A stretch of DNA of 39,097 nucleotides from NCBI GenBank assembly GCA_017858735.1, contig JAFMBH010000031.1:1-39097 (forward strand), written 5' to 3'. This document shows, in pieces, positions 32,208 through 39,097 of the stretch. Below the pieces are notes generated by a model. The model did no database searches. It was not told the DNA's origin and saw only the letters and a program-made list of their open reading frames with translations. This stretch comes from Bacteroidota bacterium (GTDB lineage Bacteria; Bacteroidota; Bacteroidia; Chitinophagales; Saprospiraceae). A program made the position numbers and the translations under genes. Position 1 is the stretch's first letter; each line of letters starts with the position of its first letter.

Positions 32208-32233
32208 TTAGATTGGAATAGCTTTGGTGTTGG

Positions 32234-34915
32234 TTAATTTGTTTTTCCTGTCAAATGTAGTGGATCCACTTTAACCTCCAAAGAGCTGCGATAACTCTCC
32301 GAACCTACTTTTAAGGTAATCTGGTAAAGGCCGGGAAGCGCTTCTTTTTTGTCAAATTTTAGGTTCCATCTAATTCGTTGGATACCCGTTTTGTTTTCCA
32401 CAGGTAGCGTTGTGGTTAGCGTTCCACTTTTATCCGTTATTTGAATGGATGCAGGTTCAGAAGTATCCTTAAGATAAAAATGAATGAGTGCTCCATTTTC
32501 AAAAACGGCACGGGGCAGAGAGGTAATAGGTTTGATATTGGCCGGATTTTTTCCCGCAAACCAAAAATGTCCTCTTTGGGCACCTCTACTCTTATTTGCC
32601 CAAAGGATGGCTGGTTTCTGATGGAATAACCAGGCTTTCCCCGCAGCAATGGTTGGTGTTAATTGTTGTAAGGGAGAAATGTCGTCTAATATAAATAAAC
32701 TTCTTCCATGGGTTGCTGCAATCAAATCATTTTCACGGGGATGAATGACCAAATCATAAACGGAGACAGTAGGCATGCCTTCGTTTAGCCTGTGCCATTC
32801 TTTTCCTGCATTTAAGGAATACCAAACCCCGGTCTCAGTGCCTAAAAAAAGTAAGGACTTATTTTTGGTGTCTTCGCGAATCACACGAATAACCTCATTT
32901 TCAGGTAGATTTGAAGCAATGTCAATCCACGTTTTTCCATAGTCAGTTGTCTTGAAAACAAAAGGTTTAAATACATTGTCCCGGTGTCCGTCAAAAGCGA
33001 CATACGCCATAGCGGGGTCAAAATGAGAAGCCTCCACTTGGGTAACCCAGGTAAATGGGGGCACATTTGGAAAATTGTTTCGCACATTTCTCCAGTTCTT
33101 GCCTTCATCTAACGTCAATTGCACATTTCCGTCATCGGTTCCCAGCCAAATAAGGCCAGCGTCAATAGGAGAGGGAGAAATGGTAAAAATGGTGCAATGG
33201 TCTTCGGCCCCTGTATTATCCGGGGTAATTCCCCCATTATTACCCGCAGCTATTTTCTTAGGATCATTGGTTGTCAGATCCGGGGAAATAATTTCCCATG
33301 TTTGTCCTCCATTTTTACTTTGAAAGAGATAATTCGACCCCAAAAATACGGTTTTAGGATCTAATGGAGAGAGGACTAATGGTGCTGACCAGTTATACCG
33401 AAAAACAGGCGTACCAGGAATGGTGGGTACTGGATTGACTTTAGCATAATTAAGTATGGTGGCAGGTTTGGGTTGGATATCCGTAAGTGCATGGGTGAGG
33501 GGGTCATACCGGTTATAACTTCCATTTTCACTGCCAGTGTAAACTTCCCGCCAGTTATAGGGATTAACCGCACCATACATACCATCACCCCAGTGGACTT
33601 TCCATGAGGCATCATTTAAAATGCCCCTTACATCTCTTGAAAAACTTGCCGTAGCAAAGAAACCATTATCTTGTAATCCACCGTAAATCGTATAAGGCTC
33701 CTGCATATCAACTCCAATTCTGTAATATTGCGCAATGGGTAAATTATCAAATAATTGAAAGGCCTGACCATGATCATGAGTGAGAGAAGCCCCTTTATCT
33801 GCACCTAAATAGTATCGATCCTGTTGATAGGGGTCCAGCCAAATGGCATGAAAATCGCCATGTACCTCCTGATCTTGACTTCCGTCTTTTAATGTTTTTC
33901 CACCATCTGAACTGACCATGAAACGGGTAGTCATGACATAAACCTTTTGGTCATCCTGAGGATTTATAGCAACTTGACTATAGTAAAACGGCCTGTTATT
34001 ATAGGTGTTGATGTATTTCCATGATTTTCCACCATCTTCAGAACGGTATAAGCCAGACCCTGGTTTGGATAAATCTTTAGATGCTTCAGCTTCTACCAGG
34101 GCTATTAAAATACGGGGATCTTTTCTATAATTAGCCAATCCAATACGTCCGGTGGGTCCACCAGGAAGTCCCTGGGTTAATTTCACCCAATTCTTTCCTC
34201 CATCGGTTGACTTGAAAATACCACCATTATTACCCCCACTATTGAAAATATAAGGTTTTCGAAGCCTTTCATAGAAGGCAGCATATAAGATAGATGGATT
34301 TTTACTATCCATAACAATGTCTGTGCAACCTGAACCCGGATGAACAGGCAATCCAGTCGTTAATTTTGTCCATGTTTGTCCTCCATCTTTTGTCTGGAAC
34401 AGACCTCTATCTCCTGCGGTGTCACTCCATAGTGGGCCGATAGCGGCAACGTAGGCAACGAGAGGATTTGAAGGATGGGTGAGAACGCGTGCTATTTGTT
34501 GTGTATTTTCCAAACCTACGTTTGCAAAATTCTTACCTCCATCGGTTGATTTATAAACGCCATTTCCCCAGCTAACTGAATTGCGATTATTGGCTTCTCC
34601 TGTCCCTACCCAAATAATCTTTGGATTCGCCTGAAATAAGGCAATATCACCTATGGAAGCCGTCGCGTAACGATCGAAAATGGGTTCCCAGGTGGTTCCC
34701 GCATTGTTCGATTTCCATACACCCCCACTCGCTGTAGCTATAAATACTTGCTTGAAATCTTTTTCTACCGCTTCAATATCAACAATTCTTCCCCCTGGAT
34801 TAGCAGGGCCAATACCTCGCCATTCAATGTTTTGAAGCGAAACCTGACCCGAAAGAACAGATGAAAAGGTAATGGAAATAATAAACAGAGCAAGAATGTA
34901 ATGGTAGAGACGCAT
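32234..34915 (-). CDS. Secreted BNR/VPS10-type repeat protein
   Basis: An 893-residue exported protein. The open frame reaches 34945, but MRLYHYILALFIISITFSSV at 34915 gives a clean signal peptide. It carries many Asp-box motifs (S/T-x-D-G-G-x-x-W type): STDGGKNF, TKDGGQTW, STDGGKNW, SEDGGKSW, SSDGGKT, SKNGGQTW, TLDEGKNW and TTDYGKTW. These are spread over residues about 60-700 and build one or two beta-propellers of the sortilin/VPS10 or exo-sialidase-like fold. The C-terminal 150 residues form a beta-sandwich (QITDKSGTLTTTLPVENKTG, then YQITLKVGSESYRSSLEVKV). No catalytic sialidase residues are evident, so the role is probably binding or surface recognition. Confidence 0.88.
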   Translation of the reverse strand: MRLYHYILALFIISITFSSVLSGQVSLQNIEWRGIGPANPGGRIVDIEAVEKDFKQVFIATASGGVWKSNNAGTTWEPIFDRYATASIGDIALFQANPKIIWVGTGEANNRNSVSWGNGVYKSTDGGKNFANVGLENTQQIARVLTHPSNPLVAYVAAIGPLWSDTAGDRGLFQTKDGGQTWTKLTTGLPVHPGSGCTDIVMDSKNPSILYAAFYERLRKPYIFNSGGNNGGIFKSTDGGKNWVKLTQGLPGGPTGRIGLANYRKDPRILIALVEAEASKDLSKPGSGLYRSEDGGKSWKYINTYNNRPFYYSQVAINPQDDQKVYVMTTRFMVSSDGGKTLKDGSQDQEVHGDFHAIWLDPYQQDRYYLGADKGASLTHDHGQAFQLFDNLPIAQYYRIGVDMQEPYTIYGGLQDNGFFATASFSRDVRGILNDASWKVHWGDGMYGAVNPYNWREVYTGSENGSYNRYDPLTHALTDIQPKPATILNYAKVNPVPTIPGTPVFRYNWSAPLVLSPLDPKTVFLGSNYLFQSKNGGQTWEIISPDLTTNDPKKIAAGNNGGITPDNTGAEDHCTIFTISPSPIDAGLIWLGTDDGNVQLTLDEGKNWRNVRNNFPNVPPFTWVTQVEASHFDPAMAYVAFDGHRDNVFKPFVFKTTDYGKTWIDIASNLPENEVIRVIREDTKNKSLLFLGTETGVWYSLNAGKEWHRLNEGMPTVSVYDLVIHPRENDLIAATHGRSLFILDDISPLQQLTPTIAAGKAWLFHQKPAILWANKSRGAQRGHFWFAGKNPANIKPITSLPRAVFENGALIHFYLKDTSEPASIQITDKSGTLTTTLPVENKTGIQRIRWNLKFDKKEALPGLYQITLKVGSESYRSSLEVKVDPLHLTGKTN

Positions 34916-35049
34916 AGAAAATATTTTAGGTTTTTTATAAAGCAATATGGCTCATAATAACTATATTGCTTAGCGATAACTTTGTTAAAGTTAACCGTTT
35001 TCAAAACAATTTAGGAATAAATACTATTATTGGTTATTAAATAAAAGCC

Positions 35050-35496
35050 GTGGATTTGAATCCTTTTCTGAAATATCTTACCGTTATTGTCTCCAGTATG
35101 GTGAAGTTTATTTTTGGTCCTTTTGAAGGGCTCGCCCTGGGCTTAACCAAGATGGATACTGCCTTAGCCACTGCCTTCGGAATGATGATAAGTGTCATGT
35201 TGATTACCCTATTTTTCCATTTCTTTAAAACTAAGGTTTTTTCCCGCTTTGGTAAAAAACGTAAGCTGTTTACAGTGGCAAATAGAAGAAAAGTTAGGGT
35301 ATGGAGCAAATATGGTATTATGGGAGTTTCGTTCCTTACGCCTGTCATTCTTTCTCCTATTGGTGGAGCTTTAATTGCTAATGCATTCGGAGAAAAAAAG
35401 TATAAAATTTTCTTGTGGATGACCGTCATGGCATTAGGTTGGGGTTTTATAATGACTTACGCGGTGTTTGAACTCTCTCATTTATTTGGCTTTTAG
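35050..35496 (+). CDS. Small membrane protein, possibly Sm_multidrug_ex-like
   Basis: A 148-residue protein with about four hydrophobic segments: YLTVIVSSMVKFIFGPFEGL, TAFGMMISVMLITLFFHFF, GIMGVSFLTPVILSPIGGAL and IFLWMTVMALGWGFIMTYAV. A basic loop lies between the second and third (FGKKRKLFTVANRRKVRVW). The G-x-x-x-x-T-P-x-x-x-S-P-x-GG segment recalls the DedA/small-multidrug-export type, but I hold that as a weak call. The start is GTG at 35050; an in-frame TAA lies 12 bases upstream and the next ATG (35098) would cut the first helix. It converges on the dnaE gene with a 24-bp gap. Confidence 0.7.
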   Translation: MDLNPFLKYLTVIVSSMVKFIFGPFEGLALGLTKMDTALATAFGMMISVMLITLFFHFFKTKVFSRFGKKRKLFTVANRRKVRVWSKYGIMGVSFLTPVILSPIGGALIANAFGEKKYKIFLWMTVMALGWGFIMTYAVFELSHLFGF

Positions 35497-35520
35497 TTTG
35501 TTGATTTTTAAAGACATTTT

Positions 35521-38517
35521 TTAATCGGCAAATCTTTCATCGGCCAAAAAGGGAAGTCGGTTCATTTTAGAAACCTCCAGGCTGAAAAACCCAAATTCTT
35601 CTGTCGCTTTTCCTTCTATCATATATACGCCTTTTCCACGAAATGGGTGTCTCAACAGTTGTTCTGGAAAATGAGTAGTATCAAAATAATTCCCCTCCTG
35701 GTCTATCCATGTTCCAAAGGCCATTCTTTCTTTTTTTATGGTTGTTAAGGATTTTGAACACACGAAATAGCCCGCCATTTTGATAGGTCTGTTTTTAAAA
35801 CTAACCATTTGTCTGGCAAGAATAGTATCGTTCAAAGGACTGCGATCCTGAATTAAATCGAAGGGGTTACATAATGGAAAGCCTAATAGTTCTAATTCGT
35901 CAAAAGACTGATTTAGCGCGTTTTCCTTTACAACGGAAAGCATGGAGGAAAATGAAAAATTTTCATTTTCTGTGTTTTGAAGGCGCATTGATTGATGCTC
36001 TGTTTCAGAAAACAGAGAGTGATTATCTTGTTCCCCTACGGTAGTTACCAGGGCATTTTTCTCCCAAAATAATTCATACTTGCTCTTACCGCAAAAACGA
36101 AAGGCACCAATTCTGATTAATAGGTCAAGTTGGGTAGGTCCTAAGGGCACCCGTTCAACGAAATCAGCGAAATCGCGGAAGGCTCCGTGATTTTCTCTTT
36201 GTGTTACAATTTTTTGAGCTGTTTGAGATTCTATTTCCTTTAAGTGGATGAATCCAAGATATAAATCATTTTCATTTACTAAAGCACTCATATACTGGCT
36301 ATGGTTGACACAAGGAGCCTGGACATGAGCACCCAGTATTTTTGCTTCGTGAACATAAAATTCCGTTGGATAAAATCCACCAAAATTATTGATGACCGCT
36401 GTTATGAACTCCAATGGAAAATGGGCTTTAAGATATAAACTCTGAAAACTTTCTACAGCAAAACTGGCTGAATGGGCTTTGCAAAAGGAATATCCCGCAA
36501 AGCTTTCAATCTGCCGCCAAACTTCAATCGCTAATGATTCAGGATAGCCCCGTTGCTCACATTGTTTGAAATATTTTTCCTTCAAACGTTCTAAAGTGTC
36601 ATCTTTTAATTTTTTTCCTGTCATAATGCGCCTCACCACATCGCTTTCCCCTAAATCCAGTCCGGCAAAATGATGCAGAATTTTCATCACGTCTTCCTGA
36701 TACACCATGATACCATACGTTTCACTTAGCTGTTCCTCAAAGACCGCATGGGGATAAGTAAAACCGCAGGGGTCGTGTGTCCTTTGTATATACGCTTTCA
36801 TCATGCCTGAGCTGGAAACACCAGGGCGGATAATAGAACTGGCAGCAACCAAATGAATATAATTATCACAATGTAATTTTCGTAGTAAGCCGCGCATGGC
36901 CGGAGATTCTATATAAAAGCAACCCAGGCATTTTGCTGAGCGCAATAAGGCAATGCTTTGAGGATCATTTTTAAGTAACTTAATATCATGGATATCAACA
37001 TCTTGTTTATGCCTCTGACGTATCAGGGATACGGCATCCTTGATATGACCCAATCCTCGCTGGCTCAGGACATCAAATTTATGAAACCCAAGAGATTCCG
37101 CATGATGCATATCGAAATGTGTAACAGGAAAACCTTTAGGCATGAGCATACAAGCCGTATGATAGGATAAGGGTTCTTCACTGATAAGAACACCACCGGC
37201 ATGTATCGACAGATGATTCGGTTTGTCGAGTAAACGCTCTGCGTAATACATAATGGTCGGTTCCAATTCATGCTGGTGCGGCGCTCCTTGTTCTTGTTTT
37301 ATAACTAATTTATCAATCTCTCCCTTGGGCAGACCATATACTTTTCCTAACTCCCGAATGGCTGCTTTTCGCTGAAAAGTATTATACGTGGCTAATAACG
37401 CAACATATTGTTGTCCATATCTTTTGAAAATATAATCGGTAATATCATCCCGTTCATCCCATGAAAAATCAATGTCAAAATCGGGTGGGGATGTTCTATG
37501 CGGATTGATAAACCGTTCGAAATACAGATTTAACTCAAGGGGGTCAACGTCGCTGATTCCCAAACAGTAGGCAACAATGGAATTGGCACCGCTACCTCGC
37601 CCTACATGATGATAGCCGGCAGACCGGGCATAGCGGACAATATCCCAGGTGATAAGAAAATAAGCACAGAATCTATGGGTTCGAATGACCTTCATTTCTT
37701 GTCTCATCCGATCGCGTGCAGCGGTCAATTCACCATATCTGCGCTGGCAACCCGATTGGGCCAGTTTCTCAAGCAAGGCATAGTCACCTTCCATGCTACC
37801 CGTAAAATGTAATCGGTTAACCGTTAACCCTTTCGTCAAATTAATAGATGACGAGTCTAATAATTTATAGGTGTTGTTTATTATGTCTGGGTACACTAAG
37901 TAAGGTTCTTCCACCAAGGCTGCCGCCTGCATTTTATCGTCCTTTGAACCAGCCTCTTTGGGAAGTAAATGAGTCAGTAATTTATTTTTATCTATAGCCC
38001 GTAAATGTAAATGAACCTGATAATCCTTGTCATCTCTGAACGTAACAGGACTAAGTGCTACTAATTTATGGGAATAGGCTCTGATCGGATGCCTGAATAA
38101 TCGGGCAATGTGTTCCCGGCGAATCCCTAAAAATTCGTTTTCCCGGAATTGTTCAATGGGCTTTACCAGGCGGGGGAAAATAATCCAGCAATTTGAAAAA
38201 ACAGGAGGCAAAAGGGGTAATGCCTTGCGTTTCATCGAAAAATTAGTTAAAAATGCATTCAATTCACTAAATCCCTCCCGATTACGTGCTATTCCAATGT
38301 ATAAGCATTCTCCCGCATCATTCCGAAAGTCAATACCCAATAAGCCCTTTATTCCCGCTTTTTGACAACTATCTATAAACTCTCCGGCACAACTCGTATT
38401 GTTGATGTCTGTCAATACCAATGTTTTAATGTCATTTTCTACAGCATAACTAACCAATTCCTCCGGTGACATGATCCCGTAACGAAGACTAAAATAAGTG
38501 TGGCAGTTTAAATACAT
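35521..38517 (-). CDS. dnaE2: Short DNA polymerase III alpha subunit (error-prone DnaE type)
   Basis: A 998-residue C-family polymerase, shorter than replicative DnaE. It shows HVGRGSGANS (304-313), PDFDIDF with D346/D348/D350 (345-351), KFDVL with D482, and YQEDVMKILHHFAGLDLG, so the polymerase site is intact. The N-terminal PHP domain is altered: MYLNCHTYFSLRYG has Asn where the first metal His is usual, and LTDINN has Ile in place of the His of LTDHG. The C-terminal tau-binding part seems missing. The open frame reaches 38556, but MYLNCH at 38517 is the start of this group. The dnaE2 call is inference; imuA/imuB partners are not in the window. Two AAAC-N5-GTTT palindromes lie 34-75 nt upstream. 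Confidence 0.85.
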   Translation of the reverse strand: MYLNCHTYFSLRYGIMSPEELVSYAVENDIKTLVLTDINNTSCAGEFIDSCQKAGIKGLLGIDFRNDAGECLYIGIARNREGFSELNAFLTNFSMKRKALPLLPPVFSNCWIIFPRLVKPIEQFRENEFLGIRREHIARLFRHPIRAYSHKLVALSPVTFRDDKDYQVHLHLRAIDKNKLLTHLLPKEAGSKDDKMQAAALVEEPYLVYPDIINNTYKLLDSSSINLTKGLTVNRLHFTGSMEGDYALLEKLAQSGCQRRYGELTAARDRMRQEMKVIRTHRFCAYFLITWDIVRYARSAGYHHVGRGSGANSIVAYCLGISDVDPLELNLYFERFINPHRTSPPDFDIDFSWDERDDITDYIFKRYGQQYVALLATYNTFQRKAAIRELGKVYGLPKGEIDKLVIKQEQGAPHQHELEPTIMYYAERLLDKPNHLSIHAGGVLISEEPLSYHTACMLMPKGFPVTHFDMHHAESLGFHKFDVLSQRGLGHIKDAVSLIRQRHKQDVDIHDIKLLKNDPQSIALLRSAKCLGCFYIESPAMRGLLRKLHCDNYIHLVAASSIIRPGVSSSGMMKAYIQRTHDPCGFTYPHAVFEEQLSETYGIMVYQEDVMKILHHFAGLDLGESDVVRRIMTGKKLKDDTLERLKEKYFKQCEQRGYPESLAIEVWRQIESFAGYSFCKAHSASFAVESFQSLYLKAHFPLEFITAVINNFGGFYPTEFYVHEAKILGAHVQAPCVNHSQYMSALVNENDLYLGFIHLKEIESQTAQKIVTQRENHGAFRDFADFVERVPLGPTQLDLLIRIGAFRFCGKSKYELFWEKNALVTTVGEQDNHSLFSETEHQSMRLQNTENENFSFSSMLSVVKENALNQSFDELELLGFPLCNPFDLIQDRSPLNDTILARQMVSFKNRPIKMAGYFVCSKSLTTIKKERMAFGTWIDQEGNYFDTTHFPEQLLRHPFRGKGVYMIEGKATEEFGFFSLEVSKMNRLPFLADERFAD

Positions 38518-38807
38518 AGGAAGGATAACTATTAAAATAAGGTAAATATAAAACAAAATGTTTAATAATTGTAATAATGAAACATTTTGTTTAATATATT
38601 TTGTTGAAGTTATATGCCAGCTAATGTTTAGATATTTACAAGTATATGATTGTCAATAAATAAGGCTATATTAAAGTAGTGTATTTTACTGTAACTATCT
38701 AATCAAGCTTTAGTAAGGGAATGTAGAAAACCACCGGCGTGTTAAAGCAGATGGTCATACAATTAAAAATCACTTACCTTTACAGGATGCAATAATTTTA
38801 CATCGAT
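38518..38807. other. 290-bp divergent intergenic region
   Basis: It separates dnaE (minus) from the partial POTRA-like gene (plus). It holds the palindrome pair next to dnaE. On the plus side it has only a weak TACCTTTA (38775-38782) as a possible -7 box. No ORF or RNA gene is supported. Confidence 0.5.
38551..38592. promoter_or_regulatory. Candidate operator pair upstream of dnaE
   Basis: AAACAAAATGTTT (38551-38563) and AAACATTTTGTTT (38580-38592) are exact reverse complements of each other. Each is itself an AAAC-N5-GTTT dyad, with centres 29 nt apart. A third degenerate ATTTTGTT follows at 38598-38605. The position, 34-75 nt before the dnaE ATG, fits repressor sites over the promoter. Confidence 0.55.
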
Positions 38808-39097
38808 ATGCGATTTCCTTTTTGTTTTCCCTTTTTGTTCCTCTGTCTGGCCGTCTCATCGTCGTCTGCTCAGATAGTTTTACAACAGATAAGCAAAGAG
38901 GGGGTAATCATTCAAAATCAAAATATTGAGATTGATATTCAACCACTTGCTTATATAAAGGTGCTTACCGATAGTATGCACAATGAAGGTTTTTTAGAAT
39001 TTTCCGTTGACAGCATGAAGTCTGTTGAGGATAAAACATACCTTTTTATTCATCAGGGACCACGCTATTACTGGCGCGCGATACAAAAGCCTCTTCC
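38808..39097 (+). CDS. POTRA-like outer-membrane protein, N-terminal part (3' end outside window)
   Basis: This is a partial frame of 96 codons running off the window edge. It begins with a signal peptide, MRFPFCFPFLFLCLAVSSSS, then AQ. The following part reads YIKVLTDSMHNEGFLEFSVD and SVEDKTYLFIHQGPRYYWRA. A segment of the form L-N-x-GFL...S-D-S plus GPRYYWRAI resembles the POTRA repeat of BamA/TamA-like surface antigens in Bacteroidota. That is inference from about 70 residues; the barrel that would confirm it lies outside the window. The ATG at 38808 is the only one that gives a signal peptide. Confidence 0.6.
   Translation, partial: MRFPFCFPFLFLCLAVSSSSAQIVLQQISKEGVIIQNQNIEIDIQPLAYIKVLTDSMHNEGFLEFSVDSMKSVEDKTYLFIHQGPRYYWRAIQKPL

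Larger units (their letters stand above)
31455..32221. mobile_element. Candidate small inserted unit carrying the GxxExxY gene
   Basis: The unit consists of an outer 8-bp direct repeat TGGAATAG, inverted repeats of 36 nt, an internal hairpin, a second direct copy on the left and a single GxxExxY gene. It looks like a small non-autonomous or self-moving insertion next to murB. No transposase is present. The 8-mer is separated from the inverted repeats by 5 and 6 nt, so calling it a target-site duplication is inference. Confidence 0.4.

Noticed and set aside
35037-35429. 130-residue minus-strand ORF opposite the small membrane protein
   Set aside because: The plus-strand frame has clear membrane helices and loops; the minus frame is Lys/Pro-rich shadow sequence.
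38518-38556. Longer start of the short dnaE
   Set aside because: The 13 extra residues are hydrophobic and unlike the family; MYLNCH is the expected N-terminus.
1-39097. Search for tRNA, rRNA, CRISPR arrays, prophage or restriction systems
   Set aside because: By eye I found no tRNA-like clover pattern, no regular short repeats with spacers, and no phage or restriction genes; a dedicated scan could still find a tRNA.

Overview
The window is AT-rich DNA from a member of the Bacteroidota. This rests on several family-level markers: a type IX secretion (T9SS) sorting domain, a TonB-dependent receptor of the outer-membrane beta-barrel 3 type, GSCFA, DUF2490 and DUF5522 proteins, a LemA/TPM cluster, and many genes preceded by an exact TAnnTTTG -7 box instead of a Shine-Dalgarno sequence. 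Saprospiria or Chitinophagia would fit, but I cannot fix the class from sequence alone. I see no rRNA, tRNA, prophage, CRISPR array or classical insertion sequence.

Layout, left to right. Positions 1-2375 hold a cell-envelope trio: a YceI-family protein (cut by the window edge), a porin-like barrel, and a second YceI-like protein. recG (minus) converges on it and diverges from rbfA. Next comes glgB, then a TonB-dependent receptor overlapped by a secreted CotH-like protein, then a TPR membrane protein. metG (minus) shares a hairpin terminator with the TPR gene. From 13.6 to 20.6 kb everything is on the minus strand: a large helical protein of unknown function, a lipoprotein, two small exported proteins, and a tight meaB-lemA-TPM-TPM run. 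A plus-strand pair (GSCFA protein, T9SS-exported hydrolase) converges on a minus-strand pair (amidohydrolase, DUF1015). A sodium-dependent NSS transporter follows with a 33-residue MetS-like partner, then glycerate kinase with a DUF5522 protein. murA and murB are divergent. After murB lies a small GxxExxY-family unit bracketed by repeats. The right end holds a BNR/VPS10-type secreted repeat protein, a small membrane protein, a short error-prone-type DnaE, and the start of a POTRA-like outer-membrane protein.

Most of the window is ordinary housekeeping and envelope biology. The parts most worth a second look are: (1) the GxxExxY gene at 31768-32145, enclosed by 36-bp inverted repeats and an outer 8-bp direct repeat that overlaps the murB stop codon, which looks like an inserted unit; (2) two AAAC-N5-GTTT palindromes just upstream of the short dnaE, which look like an operator pair; (3) the altered PHP metal-site residues in that DnaE; (4) MurA with Asp in place of the fosfomycin-target Cys; (5) the 33-codon transporter partner, which is easily missed; (6) a 190-nt gap between two minus-strand terminator-like hairpins that could carry a small RNA.
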